Of a DNA stretch of 64,000 bases, positions 24,326-35,394 are shown piece after piece. The stretch is taken from NCBI GenBank assembly GCA_034440575.1, contig JAOTOL010001656.1, positions 4,561,270-4,625,269 on the forward strand, written 5' to 3'. How positions within the stretch are numbered: the stretch's first letter is position 1; the number at the start of each line of letters is the position of its first letter. A program made the position numbers and the translations under genes. Below the pieces are notes generated by a model that ran no database searches, was not told where the DNA came from, and saw only the letters and a program-made list of their open reading frames with translations. Source of the stretch: Imbricaverruca yamaguchii. Taxonomy: Eukaryota > Arthropoda > Thecostraca > Neoverrucidae.

Positions 24326-24649
24326 AATAAAGCTCACACTTGAATTTTTCGGCAGAAGCTTTACCAAAATCCTATGGAGTGTCAAATTTACAATGACTCA
24401 GCACCGCGATACTCCAAGTGAGTTGTCCGTAATTCACAGCACGGTAAGTCCATTGACTGATCTCTATCGCTCAGGACATACCACTGTTGTTTCCGCTGTG
24501 CTGATGTGTGTGGCTGCCGTGAGGCTGCCTGCATCCGGCCCATGCGTACGGCGACCCAGTACCAGGTCAGCCAGGCCGTGATCATGTGAACGGCACGATC
24601 ACCATCACCACGAAGCCGCACCGCATCACCCGGCCTGCAGGCCGGCACC
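24326..24649. other. Spacer between arrays, no gene recognised
   Basis: About 320 bp of unique-looking sequence between the 21-bp and 22-bp arrays. No motif is seen. Confidence 0.4.
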
Positions 24650-25275
24650 GTCCAGGGTACACATCGGGACCGTCCAGACTACAGACCGGGACCGTCCAGA
24701 CTACAGACCGGGACCGTCCAGGGTACATATCAGGACCGTCCAGACTACAGACCGGGACCGTACAGACTACAGAGCGGGACTGTACAGACTACAGACCGGG
24801 ACTGCACAGACTACAGACCGGGACCGTCCAGACTATAGACCGGGACCGTCCAGGGTACATATCAGGACCGTCCAGGCTACAGACCGGGACCGTACAGACT
24901 ACAGAGCGGGACTGTACAGACTACAGACCGGGACTGCACAGACTACAGACCGGGACCGTCCAGACTATAGACCGGGACCGTCCAGGGTACAGACCGGGAC
25001 CGTACAGGCTACAGACCGTGGCCGTCCAGACTACAGACCGGGACTGTACAGACTATAGACCGGGACTGTACAGACTATAGACCGGGACCGTCCAGGCTAC
25101 AGACCGGGACCGTCCAGACTACAGACCGGGACCGTCCAGACTACAGACCGGGACCGTCCAGACTACAGACCGGGACCGTACAGACTACAGACCGGGACGG
25201 TACAGACTACAGACCGGGACCGACCAGACTACAGACCGGGACCGTCCAGGCTACAGACCGGGACCGTCCAGGCTG
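24650..25275. repeat. Minisatellite, 22-bp unit, about 28 copies, with 132-bp higher-order unit
   Basis: Unit contains GACTACAGACCGGGACCGTCC. A marker variant (GGGTACATATCAGGACCGTC) occurs at 24721 and at 24853, exactly 132 bp or six units apart, with the variants in between in the same order, so a six-unit block was duplicated. The unit resembles that of the array at 25690-26160. Confidence 0.96.
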
Positions 25276-25329
25276 CAGGCCAGGACCGCCCGGCACCCAG
25301 GCTCCTGACCACTTAGCTAGAAGAGCTGG

Positions 25330-25645
25330 ACCGTCCGGCCTAATAAGAGCCACACCTGTGTTCAGCCTGTAAAGAAAAGATACTGTCAGTCCGGGCAAAA
25401 AGATGCTCAGCACCCCAACCAATATGACATCCTTAATTCCAAAGAATCTATCTACCGGCATCCTACACACCTACCCATAGCATCCTGCATACCTACTAAT
25501 ACCGTCCTACACACCTACAAATGCCATGCTACCCACCTACCAATACCATCCTGCACACCTACCAAAACCATCCTACACACCTACCAATACCGTCCCACTC
25601 ACCTAACAGTACAATCCTACACACATAGCAGTATCAATCTAGCGC
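25330..25645 (-). repeat. Degenerate CCTACACACCTACC-type tract; possible LINE 3' UTR relic
   Basis: Irregular copies of CATCCTACACACCTACCAATA, 22-27 bp long, preceded by CTTAATTCCAAAGAATCTAT and CAGCACCCCAA. The same order (CAACACCCCAG, AAACTCTAAAGAAACTACC, CATCCTACCTACC, CCAATACCAT) occurs at about 34980-35060, just downstream of the 3' end of the minus-strand degenerate LINE at 35.4-36.9 kb. I infer that both could be the 3' UTR of one LINE family. Only the similarity is seen directly. Confidence 0.5.
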
Positions 25646-25689
25646 CATTCACTTGCTCAGTTGCAGACTGACTAGTCTACGAATCCGGG

Positions 25690-26160
25690 CAGTCCGGCCT
25701 ATATGCCTGGACCATCCGGCATGCATACAGCCCCGGACCGTCCGACCCACAGCCACAGACCATCCGGCCTACGAACTGTCCAGTGTACAGCCACAGACCG
25801 TCCAGCCCACAAACTGTCCAGTATACAGCCACAGACCATCCGGCCCACAAACTGTCCGGCATACAGCCACAGCCCGTCCGGCCTACAGCCACAGACCGTC
25901 CGGCCTACAGCCACATACCGTCCGGCCTACAGCCACAGACCGTCCGGCCTACAGCCACAGACCGTCCGGCCTACAGCCACAGACCGTCCGGCCTACAGCC
26001 ACAGACCGTCCGACCTACAGCCACAGACCGTCCGGCCTACAGCTACAGACCGTCCGGCCTACGAACTGTCCGGCCTACAGCCCCTGACCGTCCAGCCTGT
26101 AAACTGTCCGGTGTACAGCTACAGACCGTCCGGCCTACAACTACAGACTACCCAGCCTAG
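25690..26160. repeat. Minisatellite, 22-bp unit, about 21 copies
   Basis: Unit ACAGCCACAGACCGTCCGGC plus CT. A minority variant has ACGAACTGTCC or ACAAACTGTCC in place of the first half and occurs in both flanks of a homogeneous core. The unit has the same length as that of the 24650-25275 array and shares most positions (ACAG, ACCGTCC, CT). Confidence 0.96.
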
Positions 26161-26696
26161 AGTGGGATACTGTGATTATACAGCCTACAGCGAACAAGGG
26201 CAGTCAAAGGTCAAGATACACATTTTATCAATTCAGTCGTTGAACTTACCTCGAAAGGCCACCAAATAAGCACTACGCAGATAAACCCGAACGGTCAACA
26301 TAAGTGTGTACATAAATCGTCGCAGATAATATCAGAGTTGTAAAGCAGATGCATTGCAAACCAAATCGACTAATCTGTGGTTTGTACCTAGTCAACGCAT
26401 ATTTGCACAGGCTGTGCTTCGTTCTGCAATACGGATAAGCCTAGAGTATCTACTAGCTGCTTGTTTTCCTACTGCTACTTATTTAACGAGCCCTTCCCTG
26501 GTTAGTTGACTAGGAAATAACTAACCAGTGTGTAGGAAAACCAAGATTAACTTGTCAGTTCACCAAGGCTCTACATACTAAACATATAAGGTGTTAGCCA
26601 AAAATTAGCTTGGTAGTTGATTCACTAAGTTAAATTAGGTTTCTATACTAGACTTTTATTCGTTGCTGAAGTCGGTACTTGTAGTGAACTAGGCAT
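26161..26696. other. AT-rich target of the LINE insertion, no gene recognised
   Basis: Contains many CTTAGT, TTAGTTGACTAG and AACTAACC words in both orientations. This may be an older element into which the LINE inserted. No protein-coding signal is seen. Confidence 0.35.
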
Positions 26697-27777
26697 GCAT
26701 TAGTAAATTAGACATAAAGACATAAAGACATAAAAGATTAGTGCAACTATGAGCCACAAGGGCCATTCTTGGATGCACTCCGTACACTGAACCAGTTGCC
26801 CACCAAATCAGTCAATCAGCCCTCCCTGTAATACTGAAAAGCAAGCCCTCTATTCTTATAATGATTGTCTATGCTGTTTTTAAAGATGTTCAATGTGCTG
26901 CTACTGACAATGTTTTCTGGCAGCTGGTCCCATTGTTCCACTACCCTGTTGGTGAAGAAAGTCTGCCTTAACCTTGTTCTGCTGTGGCTAACTTTAATTT
27001 TGAATTTATGACCTCTAATTGCATCATTTCTGTTCAATTCAAACATTTCCCCAAGATATCCCCTCTCCAGACCATGGACAAATTTAAAGAACTCGATGAG
27101 ATCTCCTCTCAGCCTTCTATATCTAAGTGAAAACATATTCCATTTCTTCAATATTTCCTCATATGCCAGGTTGCTTATGACGTTAACCATTTTTGTAGCC
27201 CTCTTTTGTACTCTCTCTAAAAGCCAACGAACTATTTCATAGCTAGGAGACCAAGCTTCGATGCAATATTCCAAATGTGGCCTGACGTATGCACAGTAAA
27301 GCTTCCTGATCACTTCCTCACTTCTGTATGATACATTCCTATTTATTGCCCCGAGCATTCTCAGTGCCTTCTTCCTGGCTCCCTTGGTCTGTTCTGATGC
27401 CCCCAGTTTTGTGTTTAGAATAACACCTAAATCCTTCTCCTGTTGAGTCACTGATAGCACTTGGCCACCCATCAAGTATGGAGCCTTCATATGCTGCTTA
27501 CCTACATGCATGATTTTGCACTTATCAAAATTAAATTTCAATTGCCATTCTTCGGACCACTTCACAAGTTCGTCTAGGTCTTTTTGCAGCGAGATATGCT
27601 CATCTTGACCTGTTATTGCCCTAAAGACCTTCAAATCATCCGCAAATTTCAAAACTTTACTGCTTAGGCCACTTTCAATGTTATTTACAAATATAATGAA
27701 CAGTAGTGGCCCCAGTACTGACCCCTGGGGGACTCCACTAAAAATTAGTTTTAGTCCACTAAGCATTAGTAAATTAG
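26697..27777 (-). mobile_element. 5'-truncated CR1-like LINE with 15-bp target site duplication
   Basis: GCATTAGTAAATTAG occurs at 26697-26711 and again at 27763-27777, directly flanking the element. The 3' tail consists of three GACATAAA octamers (plus-strand orientation) at about 26712-26735. The body matches the 3' part of ORF2 of the copy at 37.1-41.3 kb, beginning inside the reverse transcriptase at the SGVPQGSVLGPLLFIIF motif (about 27740). Between the 5' junction and the target duplication lie about 20 bp of filler (TTAGTGGACTAAAACTAAT on the minus strand) that partly duplicates the LINE's own TTAGTGGAGT. This fits target-primed reverse transcription with premature termination. Confidence 0.92.
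26816..27766 (-). pseudogene. Partial LINE ORF2: reverse transcriptase C-terminal half
   Basis: An uninterrupted frame of 316 codons, of which about the first ten are filler. It starts just before motif B (GVPQGSVLGPLLFIIFVNN), contains the catalytic motif C (KFADDLKV) and continues through the thumb region and the C-terminal RTRLRQTFFTNRVVEQW to the natural stop after QYYREG. Compared with the copy at 39.4-41.2 kb it differs at about a dozen residues, and it lacks the single-base insertion near 41010 that breaks that copy. It has no endonuclease, no motif A and no promoter, so it is a dead-on-arrival fragment even though the frame is open. Confidence 0.88.
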
Positions 27778-28780
27778 CACAGACTTAGTAAGCAAAACGC
27801 AACCAAGTGGTGGGGGTTGCTCCACCTTAGCAACCAAAAATTCCATAGTTGAAACAATATATTCTTAGAATGTCGCCACCTAAAACCTAAACTTTTCGGC
27901 GCGCTTGACGCGCCGAAAGCGATCTCTGTCTAGTGACATTTTGCTCGGGGTCGTCCCTCCTCCCTCCAGAAGATCTTGGCTGTGCCACCGTTAGTAAGAA
28001 TAGCTCACACTTCAGAGCTGCATTTACACCTCAGCCTTAATATTATTGTACTTAAAACATTCAGACTTTCAGACTTTCAAACTCCACTCAGACTTCATGC
28101 TACATTGATGAAAAGCACAACGCTATGCCCACCTGCTGGATGACAATGGTGATGAAGAAGTCGTCGCAGACATGGTGTGTGAGGCATGTGCTGGTGATGT
28201 ACCTGCCTAGTGTTAGCTAATAGTTAGAGTTTGTGTGGCTTGTAGTTTGTCAACAAAGCATTTGGTGGCTACTTGACATGCGTCCGGCATGTGAGATCTT
28301 AAAAACTGAACTAATCATTTAAGTAAGCAGCTTGTTCCACACTGGTGCATTAATTTTGCAAGGAGCACCCTAGTCATTTGGCGTATGACCTTACCAGCAC
28401 AAAGATGCCGGTTAAACCACAGGCAGGAAATTGTCCTTTAGATGAATGTGTGCCTTGCTCATTTACGTGGCATAGTTTCGGATATAATTAATTAACTATG
28501 GCAGCGTACTTGTGCCGGCCGTGTAATGACCATGCACAGCACGTCTGTCATCATTAAACAAATATATTGCATTGCAAAGTAACCTGATGCAAGCCATGTA
28601 ACTAGCGTGTGCACGGTTTAAGCCATTGGTGGGATATTTGATTTACAGTGTACCGTCAGGTAGCGTCACCGAGACGAAGCATATAATGGAATAGTATGAA
28701 ATAATTGCATTCATAGTCTTGTCACTAACTCAAGCATCATTGCAAAAAAATAACAAAGCGCAAGGGGAGGGCGGAGGAAA
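27778..28780. other. No gene recognised; contains a perfect 10-bp hairpin at 27894-27918
   Basis: TTTCGGCGCG, five bases CTTGA, then CGCGCCGAAA form a perfect inverted repeat at 27894-27918. The rest up to the 30-bp array shows no recognisable frame. Confidence 0.45.
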
Positions 28781-28781
28781 T

Positions 28782-29070
28782 GCAAGCTAACCAACCGGCT
28801 GGACATCTGCAGCAAGCTAACCAACCGGCTGGACATCTGCAGCAAGCTAACCAACCGGCTGGACATCTGCAGCAAGCTATCCAGCCGGCTGGACATCTGC
28901 AGCAAGCTACCCAACCTGCTGGACATCTGCAGCAAGCTAACAAACCGGCTGGACATCTGCAGCAAGCTAACCGGCCGGCTGGACATCTGCAGCAAGCTAA
29001 CCAACTGGCTGAACATCTGCAGCAAGCTAGCCAACCGGCTGGACATCTGCAGCAAGCTAACCTGCTGGCC
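28782..29070. repeat. Minisatellite, 30-bp unit, about 9.5 copies
   Basis: Unit GCAAGCTAACCAACCGGCTG followed by GACATCTGCA. Copies differ by a few substitutions. The plus frame would give a glutamine-rich 10-residue repeat, but flanking frames show no coding context. Confidence 0.97.
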
Positions 29071-29695
29071 TTCGAGTTGAAATTGATAATCTATTCATTG
29101 CAACGTGGCCCTGATTAAAAATCGCAATGTTCATAGAGGCGAACACAGGAACAAACACACGTGGTAAGGAAATCAGGACATTGTCACACCTGACACCATT
29201 ATACAGTCAATAAAGTCCATACAGGCAATGAAACGATTGTTCAGCTCAAGTGAGAACATATTGATCTTCGAAGCTTATAAGCAAATCCAAGTCATGCAGA
29301 ATTGAACAATAAGCATTCGAATGTGCTCTGATCTTGATATATTTTCACTTTAGAAAACAGAGTAGCGTTGTGTTCACCAAAGATAATCGTGGCGTAATTA
29401 ACATGTGGCGTAGCAATCGGACACCTTGACAAGGGCGGATTCATGAAATTGGAAAAGGGAAGCAATCTGCTGGAGATAATGGTGATGAAGCATTCGTACC
29501 ATTAGCTCACGCCGATGCTTGATTTGTGACTCTTCAGGGAAAACGCCTTGTTCATCGAAATTTTCTTCGCAAGTGAAGCCAAGAAAATTATAATGTGAAG
29601 TTGTCCAAATTTTGTGCACACAGACGAAACTAACCAGCTATTACAAGAGTCACTTGAAGCGAAACGTACCTCCCTACACTTTACGGAAATGACAT
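29071..29695. other. No gene recognised
   Basis: AT-rich sequence with frames under 95 codons and no transposon motif. Confidence 0.4.
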
Positions 29696-29699
29696 CTTT

Positions 29700-29922
<223 letters not shown>

Positions 29923-30555
29923 CTTATGTAGATCGTCTTAGCCCCCTCTGAAGCCGTCCTTGTAGATAAAATTTACTTCATGGGAGCACGATCTTCCACA
30001 CGCCTTGAACTATAGCCAACAAGTACTTCAAAGTCCAAAAATATAGCATATTTGGCTTACATTATATAAAACCGACGTCACGTGACGTCATATGCCAAAC
30101 ATTTTTTTGTTATTCGAGAATACGGCTGAATATTCAAGTTTTGAACTATCCTGATAAATCTGCTGAATATGATGCTGGTCATGTTAGCACCATTATGGCG
30201 CTTCAACTTGGCACGATTTGTTTCCCGCAATTTGTGAAGCATATTCATGGAAGATTCAAGGTCTGTATTGTATTGTTGTGGCCGTGCCAGTGGCTTTCAA
30301 GCGAAAGGCACCAGCCCATAAAACAAATTAGCCAAATCTGCCCATGGTTGATATTGCAATAGAACATGCATATCAAACAATTTGTCAATTATTGCCGTAT
30401 ATAATGTCAACAACAAGGGAGGATCTTAGTGCCTGCATGCAGCCCTAACCTGTGAACGTGCTACGCTATATGGTTGGCTGGATATAAAAGTGGTCAGCCA
30501 TAGCACAAGTTGAGGTGGCCGAAACCCAGCATTACAGAATGTCTGCGTTCTTCAT
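29923..30555. other. No gene recognised
   Basis: Unique-looking AT-rich sequence. Contains the palindrome-rich GACGTCACGTGACGTC (about 30072-30087), a CREB/E-box-like word with no visible promoter context. Confidence 0.35.
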
Positions 30556-30559
30556 TTCC

Positions 30560-30735
30560 CCTTATCCAAAAGCTTGTCCCATGTAAACAAAATCAGAGTC
30601 CAGTGGCTGATCAAAAGGATTCCAGTCGACAAGCACAAAATGCTAGTCGTCTCCGAGCCTCAACCCCAGTAATTCCGAATCATCAACCGACGCGCTACCA
30701 ACTGCGCCACCAGCACTGTCGGTCGGGCCGCGCCT
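30560..30735 (-). mobile_element. tRNA-derived SINE-like head (minus strand)
   Basis: On the minus strand TGGTGGCGCAGTTGGTAGCG (about 30712-30693) is a good tRNA A box, and GGGGTTGAGGCTCGG (about 30667-30653) is a degenerate B box at roughly tRNA spacing. The following sequence does not fold as an intact tRNA (no clear T arm and no CCA-side acceptor pairing), so I read it as a SINE head or tRNA pseudogene. The tail is not defined. Confidence 0.45.
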
Positions 30736-31700
30736 AAGTTAAATACTGTCGATGGATATTGCATGGAATATTGCATAACACCATTTTATGCAATATCTAG
30801 GACGCTCATATCAAAACTTCTCGCTATCGAAGACTATCGAATACCCTGAAATAAGCTTTCGCAGGACGTATAATTTATGCATATCAACTATATTTTCCAG
30901 TAAGTAATTTGCTCAGAGGAGTACTAATTCTTCCTGTCAACCGGCTGAACCCAAATCAGCGCTTGGGTGACGTCACCGGCTGCCAATGAACACTGGCAGG
31001 AGCCACCTTGAATAATCTGTGTTCAAGAAATGAAAGTGATGATGAAACGCGCGTAGATATATAAAACCTGTCACAGTTGGCAACAGCACTACTCCCGAAA
31101 AACTCACTTGGAGCTATTTGTAGAAAAACCGATCCAAACTTGCGAATGTTCATTGAATATTTCCGTCGTGTTCATATATGGGTTAAAAAACATACAATTT
31201 AGATGGTTGAATGCACCCATCATACCCACTCCGATTGCGCCACTGGTGACTATGCAATTGCTAGGCAGTCATATACTCTGCGAAAGAGCCTTGCATTAAA
31301 GCGCTGCAAAATGTTTTGGTAATGTCTGTACTCAACTAAATAGGTCTGGCGGAGTAATACAATTGTCTTCCTTTGTCCCCTTCCAAATAAGTCGTCTGGA
31401 GCTGCCTTGGCCTTAATGGCTGCCGACGATAGACAACGAGGAGGAATTATGGCACAGTACGTGGGGACCAGGCATTCCACACATTTATCAATACTTTGAA
31501 TACATAATGCGCACTCTTTGCGCGCTCGATATGCATCTCGTCCCGTCACGGATATTTGAAGCTTGCTCTTCAGACGCGTCAGAAGAAGAAACGTAGCAAG
31601 TCAAGACGCAACAAAGTTTAGTCGTGCCTACAAAGCCGCCATGCTGATGACATTCGTGGGACTGATTTAGCTGCGAAAATCACGAATTAAACCTGATGAA
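30736..31700. other. No confirmed gene; 99-codon minus frame at 31250-31549
   Basis: A minus-strand frame at 31250-31549 is unrecognised. It lies on the same strand as, and downstream of, the longer orphan frame at 31704-32561, so the two could be parts of one decayed or spliced gene. That is speculation. No other signal is seen. Confidence 0.25.
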
Positions 31701-31703
31701 TAT

Positions 31704-32561
31704 TTAAAAAATCGGAGTCTCCAAGCTTTCGTTCCCGTTTATCCACATAGTGAAGAAAAACATGGTTGGCACAGCACGTCCATGTATCACATATGCAGAT
31801 ATAGCCAGGATTTGAAAGATGCTGGCATAAGCTGGTTCATACGAGCAACAGCTGGCAACACATTTGCTGTCAAGAAACATCAAACTTGTGAAACCACAAC
31901 AGGTATGTGGTTTGGATCCAGAGTTACTCGGGATATCAGTGATATACGAGTATAGGTCCATCGTCATCTGTCGAGGGGTTAAATATTTTTTGTGAGTAAA
32001 TAGTTTTCGCTGGTCAATGCAACTAGCATGGTCACAAATAGCCTTTGCCAGCATTCTACCAACTATGTCTATAACGCCTTGGATAAGGAAACTGGTTCCA
32101 ATTGTAATGCTATTCATTATTTCGATAAAAGCCTGAATGTGTTGCATTTGATTGGCAGCAATTGTGTCTGTTGCACGCCCGTCTGTATGCTGCATGCTGA
32201 CATGCCCGCCCTGAAGACAGGTGCCTTGTGGACACACCCGGACAGAGCCCTTTTTCCTCTTTGTGGCACCGCTCGTATCACCTCGCCAATGTCTCGGTTT
32301 CATCTCAAGTGCACGCGCAGCTCTGGCAGTTTCTGCTACAGCATGGATAGCAGGTATGATGGCGGGCAGTGATATGGAAGATTCGGCCAGCAACTGGCAG
32401 ATTGAGAGCGTCAACTGTGATTGCATCACCATCAGAGAGGGCGTTGTCGCCTTTTCCGCAGTATTCGCAGCTGGAGTCCGTCTGTCGTCCGGTGATGGCC
32501 TCGGACTCAGCATACAGCTGGAGTCAATCTGTCGTCCGGTGATGGGCCTCGGACTCAGCAC
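31704..32561 (-). CDS. Orphan open reading frame, about 255 non-repeat codons
   Basis: The longest frame here that is neither a tandem-repeat artefact nor a recognised transposon protein. The first 25-30 codons (32561 to about 32470) are 47-bp array sequence (MLSPRP repeats), so the real N terminus, if any, is elsewhere. The remaining part starts near AANTAEKATTPSLMVMQ and ends at NGNESLETPIF. It has a serine/alanine/isoleucine-rich segment (SLPAIIPAIHAVAETARAA), a basic patch (GATKRKKGSVRV) and a cysteine-rich stretch (HTCCG, KCVASCCSY). No known family is recognised. It could be an exon of a host gene, a remnant of an unknown mobile element or a chance frame. A chance frame of this length is uncommon but not impossible in 64 kb. 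Confidence 0.3.
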   Translation of the reverse strand: MLSPRPITGRQIDSSCMLSPRPSPDDRRTPAANTAEKATTPSLMVMQSQLTLSICQLLAESSISLPAIIPAIHAVAETARAARALEMKPRHWRGDTSGATKRKKGSVRVCPQGTCLQGGHVSMQHTDGRATDTIAANQMQHIQAFIEIMNSITIGTSFLIQGVIDIVGRMLAKAICDHASCIDQRKLFTHKKYLTPRQMTMDLYSYITDIPSNSGSKPHTCCGFTSLMFLDSKCVASCCSYEPAYASIFQILAISAYVIHGRAVPTMFFFTMWINGNESLETPIF

Positions 32562-33268
32562 ACAGCTGAGTCCATCTGTCGTCCGGTGATGGCCTCGGAC
32601 TCAGCACACAGCTGGAGTCCATCTGTCGTCCGGTGATGGGCCTCGGACTCAGCATACAGCTGGAGTCCATCTGTCGTCCGGTGATGGCCTCGGACTCAGC
32701 ACACAGCTGGAGTCCGTCTGTCGTCCAATGATGGCCTCGGACTCAGCATACAGCTGGAGTCCGTCTGTCGTCCGGCGATGGCCTCGGACTCAGCACACGG
32801 CTGGAGTCCGTCTGTCGTCCGGTGATGGCCTCGGACTCCGCACACGGCTGGTGTCCGTCTGTCGTCCGGTGATGGCCTCGGACTCAGCACACGGCTGGAG
32901 TCCGTCTGTCGTCCGGTGATGGCCTCGGACTCAGCATACAGCTGGTGTCCGTCTGTCGTCCAATGATGGCCTCGGACTCAGCACACGGCTGGAGTCCGTC
33001 TGTCGTCCGGTGATGGGCCTCGGACTCAGCACACAGCTGGAGTCCGTCTGTCGTCCGGTGATGGCCTCGGACTCAGCACACAGCTGAGTCCATCTGTCGT
33101 CCGGTGATGGCCTCGGACTCAGCATACAGCTGGTGTCCATCTGTCGTCCAATGATGGCCTCGGACTCAGCACACAGCTGGAGTCCGTCTGTCGTCCGGTG
33201 ATGGCCTCGGACTCAGCATACAGCTGGTGTCCGTCTGTCGTCCGGTGATGGCCTCGGACTCAGCACAA
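32468..33268. repeat. Minisatellite, 47/48-bp unit, about 17 copies
   Basis: Unit has CGGACTCAGCACACAGCTGG, AGTCCGTCTGTCGTCC and GGTGATGGCCT, with a one-base variant (GATGGGCCT) that shifts some copies to 48 bp. Copies differ in combinations of ACACAG/ATACAG/ACACGG and GAGTCC/GTGTCC, which suggests frequent exchange between copies. Confidence 0.97.
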
Positions 33269-34430
33269 CACAACATGCACGGTCGGCGGCCACGCAGGTT
33301 GGCGCCAACCAGTAAAACTCAGGTGTTGTGCTATGCCGCCAATGGGATGTGTCTCATTCACAATAGTTACTTAGGGACTTGTTAGTTGCTGCTTTCCTTC
33401 ATCATATTCCACGCGCTGTCTGCCCCACCCCCACCAACGATTCCTTCCGGTAGTTTGCTCGAATTGAGTGACATATGGCTGTGAAGGTTTGCATTTGGAG
33501 GGTGAGCCGCGGAATTGTTTTACTCAAAGAGTGACACCTTGTCAAAAATCATCTCCCAGCTCAGGTGATCAATGCACGCACGAGCCATTTCTGGTAGTGC
33601 GATGGGGAAGGATGCATACAGGTGTGTCTATTTTATCGTTCTCCATCCTGCCCTCCTACCTGTTCTCGCCGGGAGAGGGGGAGGTGCACGCAGGTGTGTC
33701 CTCTTGTCCAGTTCTCCATCCTGCCCTCCTACCTGCCGTCGCTGTGTGTGAGAAGGGTGGCAAGCGACAGTTCAGAAACTGGAAGCATGGGCTGTTGTAC
33801 GCTGCAATTATGCGGAAGCATGAACATGATCGCTCCAGAATGACAAGCAATTCCCATTGCAATTGACGCGCACCACTTCGAATTGCCATGCCACTGTTTG
33901 CGAGATTGGCACCGCTGATTGTATGGTCGATCCATTCCGCTTGCTGCGATAGGTGTTTTTAGGATACGAAAGCATTTGAACAATTCCCAGGACCGGAGAT
34001 GGAGTCGCGGACAGTCACGAATGCTATTACCGCAAGTGGGGGTTAAATAATCACTAATGGAAAACGCATGTTTGTTAAAATAACATTGAGCCCTTCCTTT
34101 GAAGCAGCTGACGTACCTACAGCATGCCACGGCATAGCATTCTATGTTAGCCTGGTGGGTGGCTCACTGCCAGATGCGCCCTCCTTTGCATGCTTATGTG
34201 GGACAGCTAACACATCATACAGGTATCACATTGCATTTTCGCATCCCAAAATAAAAGCATTATGCTGGAAAAATACGTTAATTCAAGGTTGCGCAATCCC
34301 AAATTCAAATTATTATCCAGGGGATATCGCATTGGGTATCTAGTGCAGCACACCAAGCTAAACAAATTAAATGACTGCTGAGAATGATTACAGTGTATAC
34401 TGCGACGTATTACTGACTACATTTATTTCC
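33269..34430. other. No gene recognised; two-copy 72-bp duplication at about 33605-33745
   Basis: TTCTCCATCCTGCCCTCCTA occurs twice about 72 bp apart, with related flanks (CAGGTGTGTC). Otherwise only short unrecognised frames. Confidence 0.45.
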
Positions 34431-34434
34431 TTAT

Positions 34435-34448
34435 ACACACACACGCAC

Positions 34449-34539
<91 letters not shown>

Positions 34540-34545
34540 TATCCG
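34435..34545. repeat. Compound (CA)n-(TA)n microsatellite
   Basis: An ACACAC run (34435-34482) passes directly into (AT)n (34483-34532). Confidence 0.97.
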
Positions 34546-35394
34546 CTACGAGTGACCTTCATTCACGGCCATATTGTGAATACACAATTACCAATATCCA
34601 CACCATCATCTCGTACGGATATTTCGAGGTACTTTTTAGGCAAGAAACAATAAATGTTATTTGTTCATCTAGCACATTAATAAGCATATTCACTAGGGTG
34701 ATATTTCCAAATGTTTTTTCCTCGAAATCTCTTGCTATTTATCGCTATTATGGTGCAGCTTTGGGTGTTGATTTTTAATATTAACTTTATTTTAGCTGCA
34801 TCGTTTGTTTTCTCGCACCGACGGCTGACCTTTTTCAAAGATGCATGTCCACATATATTGTACTGTGGTTGCCAGTCATGTCAAGTCTGAAAATGTTCAG
34901 AATTAATCATAGACACATGGCCTAATTGGGTTAAAGTCTGAATGGGGAAGATACTGCGATAAGCCTGGAAAAAATGTGATCAACACCCCAGCTGAGACTA
35001 CGTCCTAAACTCTAAAGAAACTACCTACCAACATCCTACCTACCTACCTACCAATACCATCTATGTACCTATCTACCCGAACGCAAATAGCCCTATCCGC
35101 TCGATATCGTGTAAAGTAGACTTGGATCGACGGATTGACACCCCGCAAGAAGCCATATCCCTATTCCAAAGTATCTGTCTGCCCCCATTTATCTAGCAGC
35201 ATTAACTTAATCTTCCATAGCACACCCTTCCGCACCCATGCCCCATTAATAGCTGTCCAACTTCATCCATGCCTTCTAAAAGGCCTGTACAGTGTACACT
35301 TACTAGTATAAATATTATCCTACTCACCAATGGTTTTAACTCAAAACAAGATTCTTCATCCTCAAAATTATTCACGGTATTCGTAAGTTCTTAT
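34546..35394. other. No gene; probable 3' flank or 3' UTR of the degenerate LINE
   Basis: 34980-35060 contains the CAACACCCCAG, AAACTCTAAAGAAACTACC and CCTACCTACC series that also occurs at 25.33-25.65 kb. 35080-35394 has no recognisable feature. Confidence 0.4.

Noticed and set aside
22628..24385. 585-codon minus frame with VTPVYVG repeats and 564-codon plus frame with GVTPTYT repeats
   Set aside because: A 21-bp unit is divisible by three, so complementary frames stay open automatically. No signal peptide, domain or splice context is seen.
30650..30720. Functional tRNA gene on the minus strand
   Set aside because: The A box is good but the B box and arms are degenerate. A SINE head or pseudogene is more likely.
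31704..32561. An endogenous virus gene
   Set aside because: No motif of a known viral protein could be recognised, and there are no neighbouring viral genes. It is kept only as an orphan frame.
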